Assembly (NCBI GenBank): GCA_900754535.1
Contig: CAAEDF010000187.1
Coordinates: 1 to 5,580, forward strand
Direction of reading: 5' to 3'
Length of the DNA: 5,580 nt
Source: Clostridia bacterium
GTDB lineage: Bacteria > Bacillota > Clostridia > Oscillospirales > CAG-382
This document shows positions 4,972 to 5,580 of the stretch, piece after piece. The position numbers and the translations under genes were made by a program. The notes beneath the pieces were generated by a model. That model saw nothing but the letters and a program-made list of their open reading frames with translations, was not told where the DNA came from and ran no database searches. The stretch's first letter is position 1; every line of letters starts with the position of its first letter.

Positions 4972-5580
4972 TCATCTTTTCCGCTGTGAAAGCGGGATAT
5001 AATCGGTATGCGCCTGCACGGATTTGTATGCCGGACGAACGATGCGGCGGCAGGTCGTGACCTCCTCTATGCGGTGCGCGCACCAGCCGGCCATACGGGC
5101 CACGGCGAAAAGCGGCGTGAAAAGCTCCTCCGGTATGCCCAGCATCTTATACACAAGGCCGGAATACAGGTCGACGTTTGCGCAGACGGACGACACGGAG
5201 CCTTTTTTTGCACCAAGCAGATAGGGCGCGATGCGTTCCACTGCGGAAAGCAGCCTGAAATCATCCTCAAAGCCCGATTTTTGTGCAAGACTTTCGGCGT
5301 GGGATTTCAGAATGACCGCGCGCGGGTCGGACTTGGTATACACCGCGTGACCCATTCCGTATATCAGCCCTGAGCCGTCGCCGGCCTCTTTGGCAAGTAT
5401 CTTTTTGAGAAAAGCGGTTATCTCCTCGTCATCCGTATGGTCGTCGATTCCCTCTTTCATATATCCGAGCATCTGCATGACCTTTATGTTGGCGCCGCCG
5501 TGACGCGGGCCCTTGAGGGCGCCTATGGCGGCGGCTATCGCCGCATACGTATCGGTGCCGGAAGAGGAAAGCACCCTGCA
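4972..5580 (-). CDS. gltA: Citrate synthase, C-terminal 202 residues (5' end beyond the window)
   Basis: Citrate synthase condenses oxaloacetate and acetyl-CoA to citrate and is the entry step of this operon. Only the C-terminal half is present. It carries all three catalytic residues, counted from the window edge: His27 in LKGPRHGGAN, His78 in GMGHAVYTKSDPRA, and Asp137 in ANVDLYSG. Arg87 in DPRA, Arg162 in ARMAGW, and RPAYK near the end fit the substrate-binding pattern. GMGHAVYTKSDPRAVILK resembles clostridial citrate synthases more than the E. coli form. A 2-methylcitrate synthase cannot be excluded by motifs alone, but the adjacent aconitase and isocitrate dehydrogenase point to citrate. 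The stop (TGA, 4972-4974) lies 27 bases before the acn ATG, so the genes are almost surely co-transcribed from a promoter to the right of the window. Confidence 0.93.
   Translation of the reverse strand, partial: CRVLSSSGTDTYAAIAAAIGALKGPRHGGANIKVMQMLGYMKEGIDDHTDDEEITAFLKKILAKEAGDGSGLIYGMGHAVYTKSDPRAVILKSHAESLAQKSGFEDDFRLLSAVERIAPYLLGAKKGSVSSVCANVDLYSGLVYKMLGIPEELFTPLFAVARMAGWCAHRIEEVTTCRRIVRPAYKSVQAHTDYIPLSQRKR

Overview
The window reads as ordinary chromosomal DNA of a moderately GC-rich member of the Firmicutes, most likely a gut- or rumen-type clostridium. That placement is inferred from three things: the sequence style of the citrate synthase, the compact aconitase and isocitrate dehydrogenase, the Firmicutes-type lipoprotein, and strong purine-rich ribosome binding sites (AAAGAGG, AAAGGGG, AAAGGA). 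All confident genes lie on the minus strand, so transcription runs from the right end of the window to the left.

From right to left: the C-terminal 202 residues of a citrate synthase (4972-5580, cut by the window edge), a complete aconitate hydratase of the short ~640-residue type (3013-4944), and a complete NADP-type isocitrate dehydrogenase of the eukaryote-like homodimer family (1743-2957). The gaps are 27 and 55 bases and a hairpin terminator follows at 1694-1735, so the three look like one operon. Together they turn oxaloacetate plus acetyl-CoA into 2-oxoglutarate. In anaerobic clostridia this oxidative half of the citrate cycle usually serves glutamate synthesis. No 2-oxoglutarate or succinate enzyme is visible here.

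Downstream is a gene for a DUF5131 (phage Gp37/Gp68-like, three-cysteine motif) protein (954-1667), with its own good ribosome binding site. A possible promoter for it overlaps the upstream terminator. The next 280 or so bases (about 671-953) hold no confident gene. They contain a strong 45-base hairpin (776-820), smaller inverted repeats, and a plus-strand open frame (697-900) that reads like protein but has no normal start until codon 29.

The left end is the 5' part of a secreted lipoprotein gene (1-550, continuing beyond the window). It has a textbook extended -10 promoter (642-670), an ~85-base leader with inverted repeats, a lipobox, an acidic Ser/Glu/Asp linker with five exact PDESSE hexads encoded by 18-base repeats, and the start of a domain resembling DUF4854.

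I see no CRISPR array, insertion sequence, tRNA or rRNA, and no convincing new system. The points most worth a second look are the terminator/promoter overlap, the structured intergenic stretch, and the repeat-bearing lipoprotein with its folded leader.
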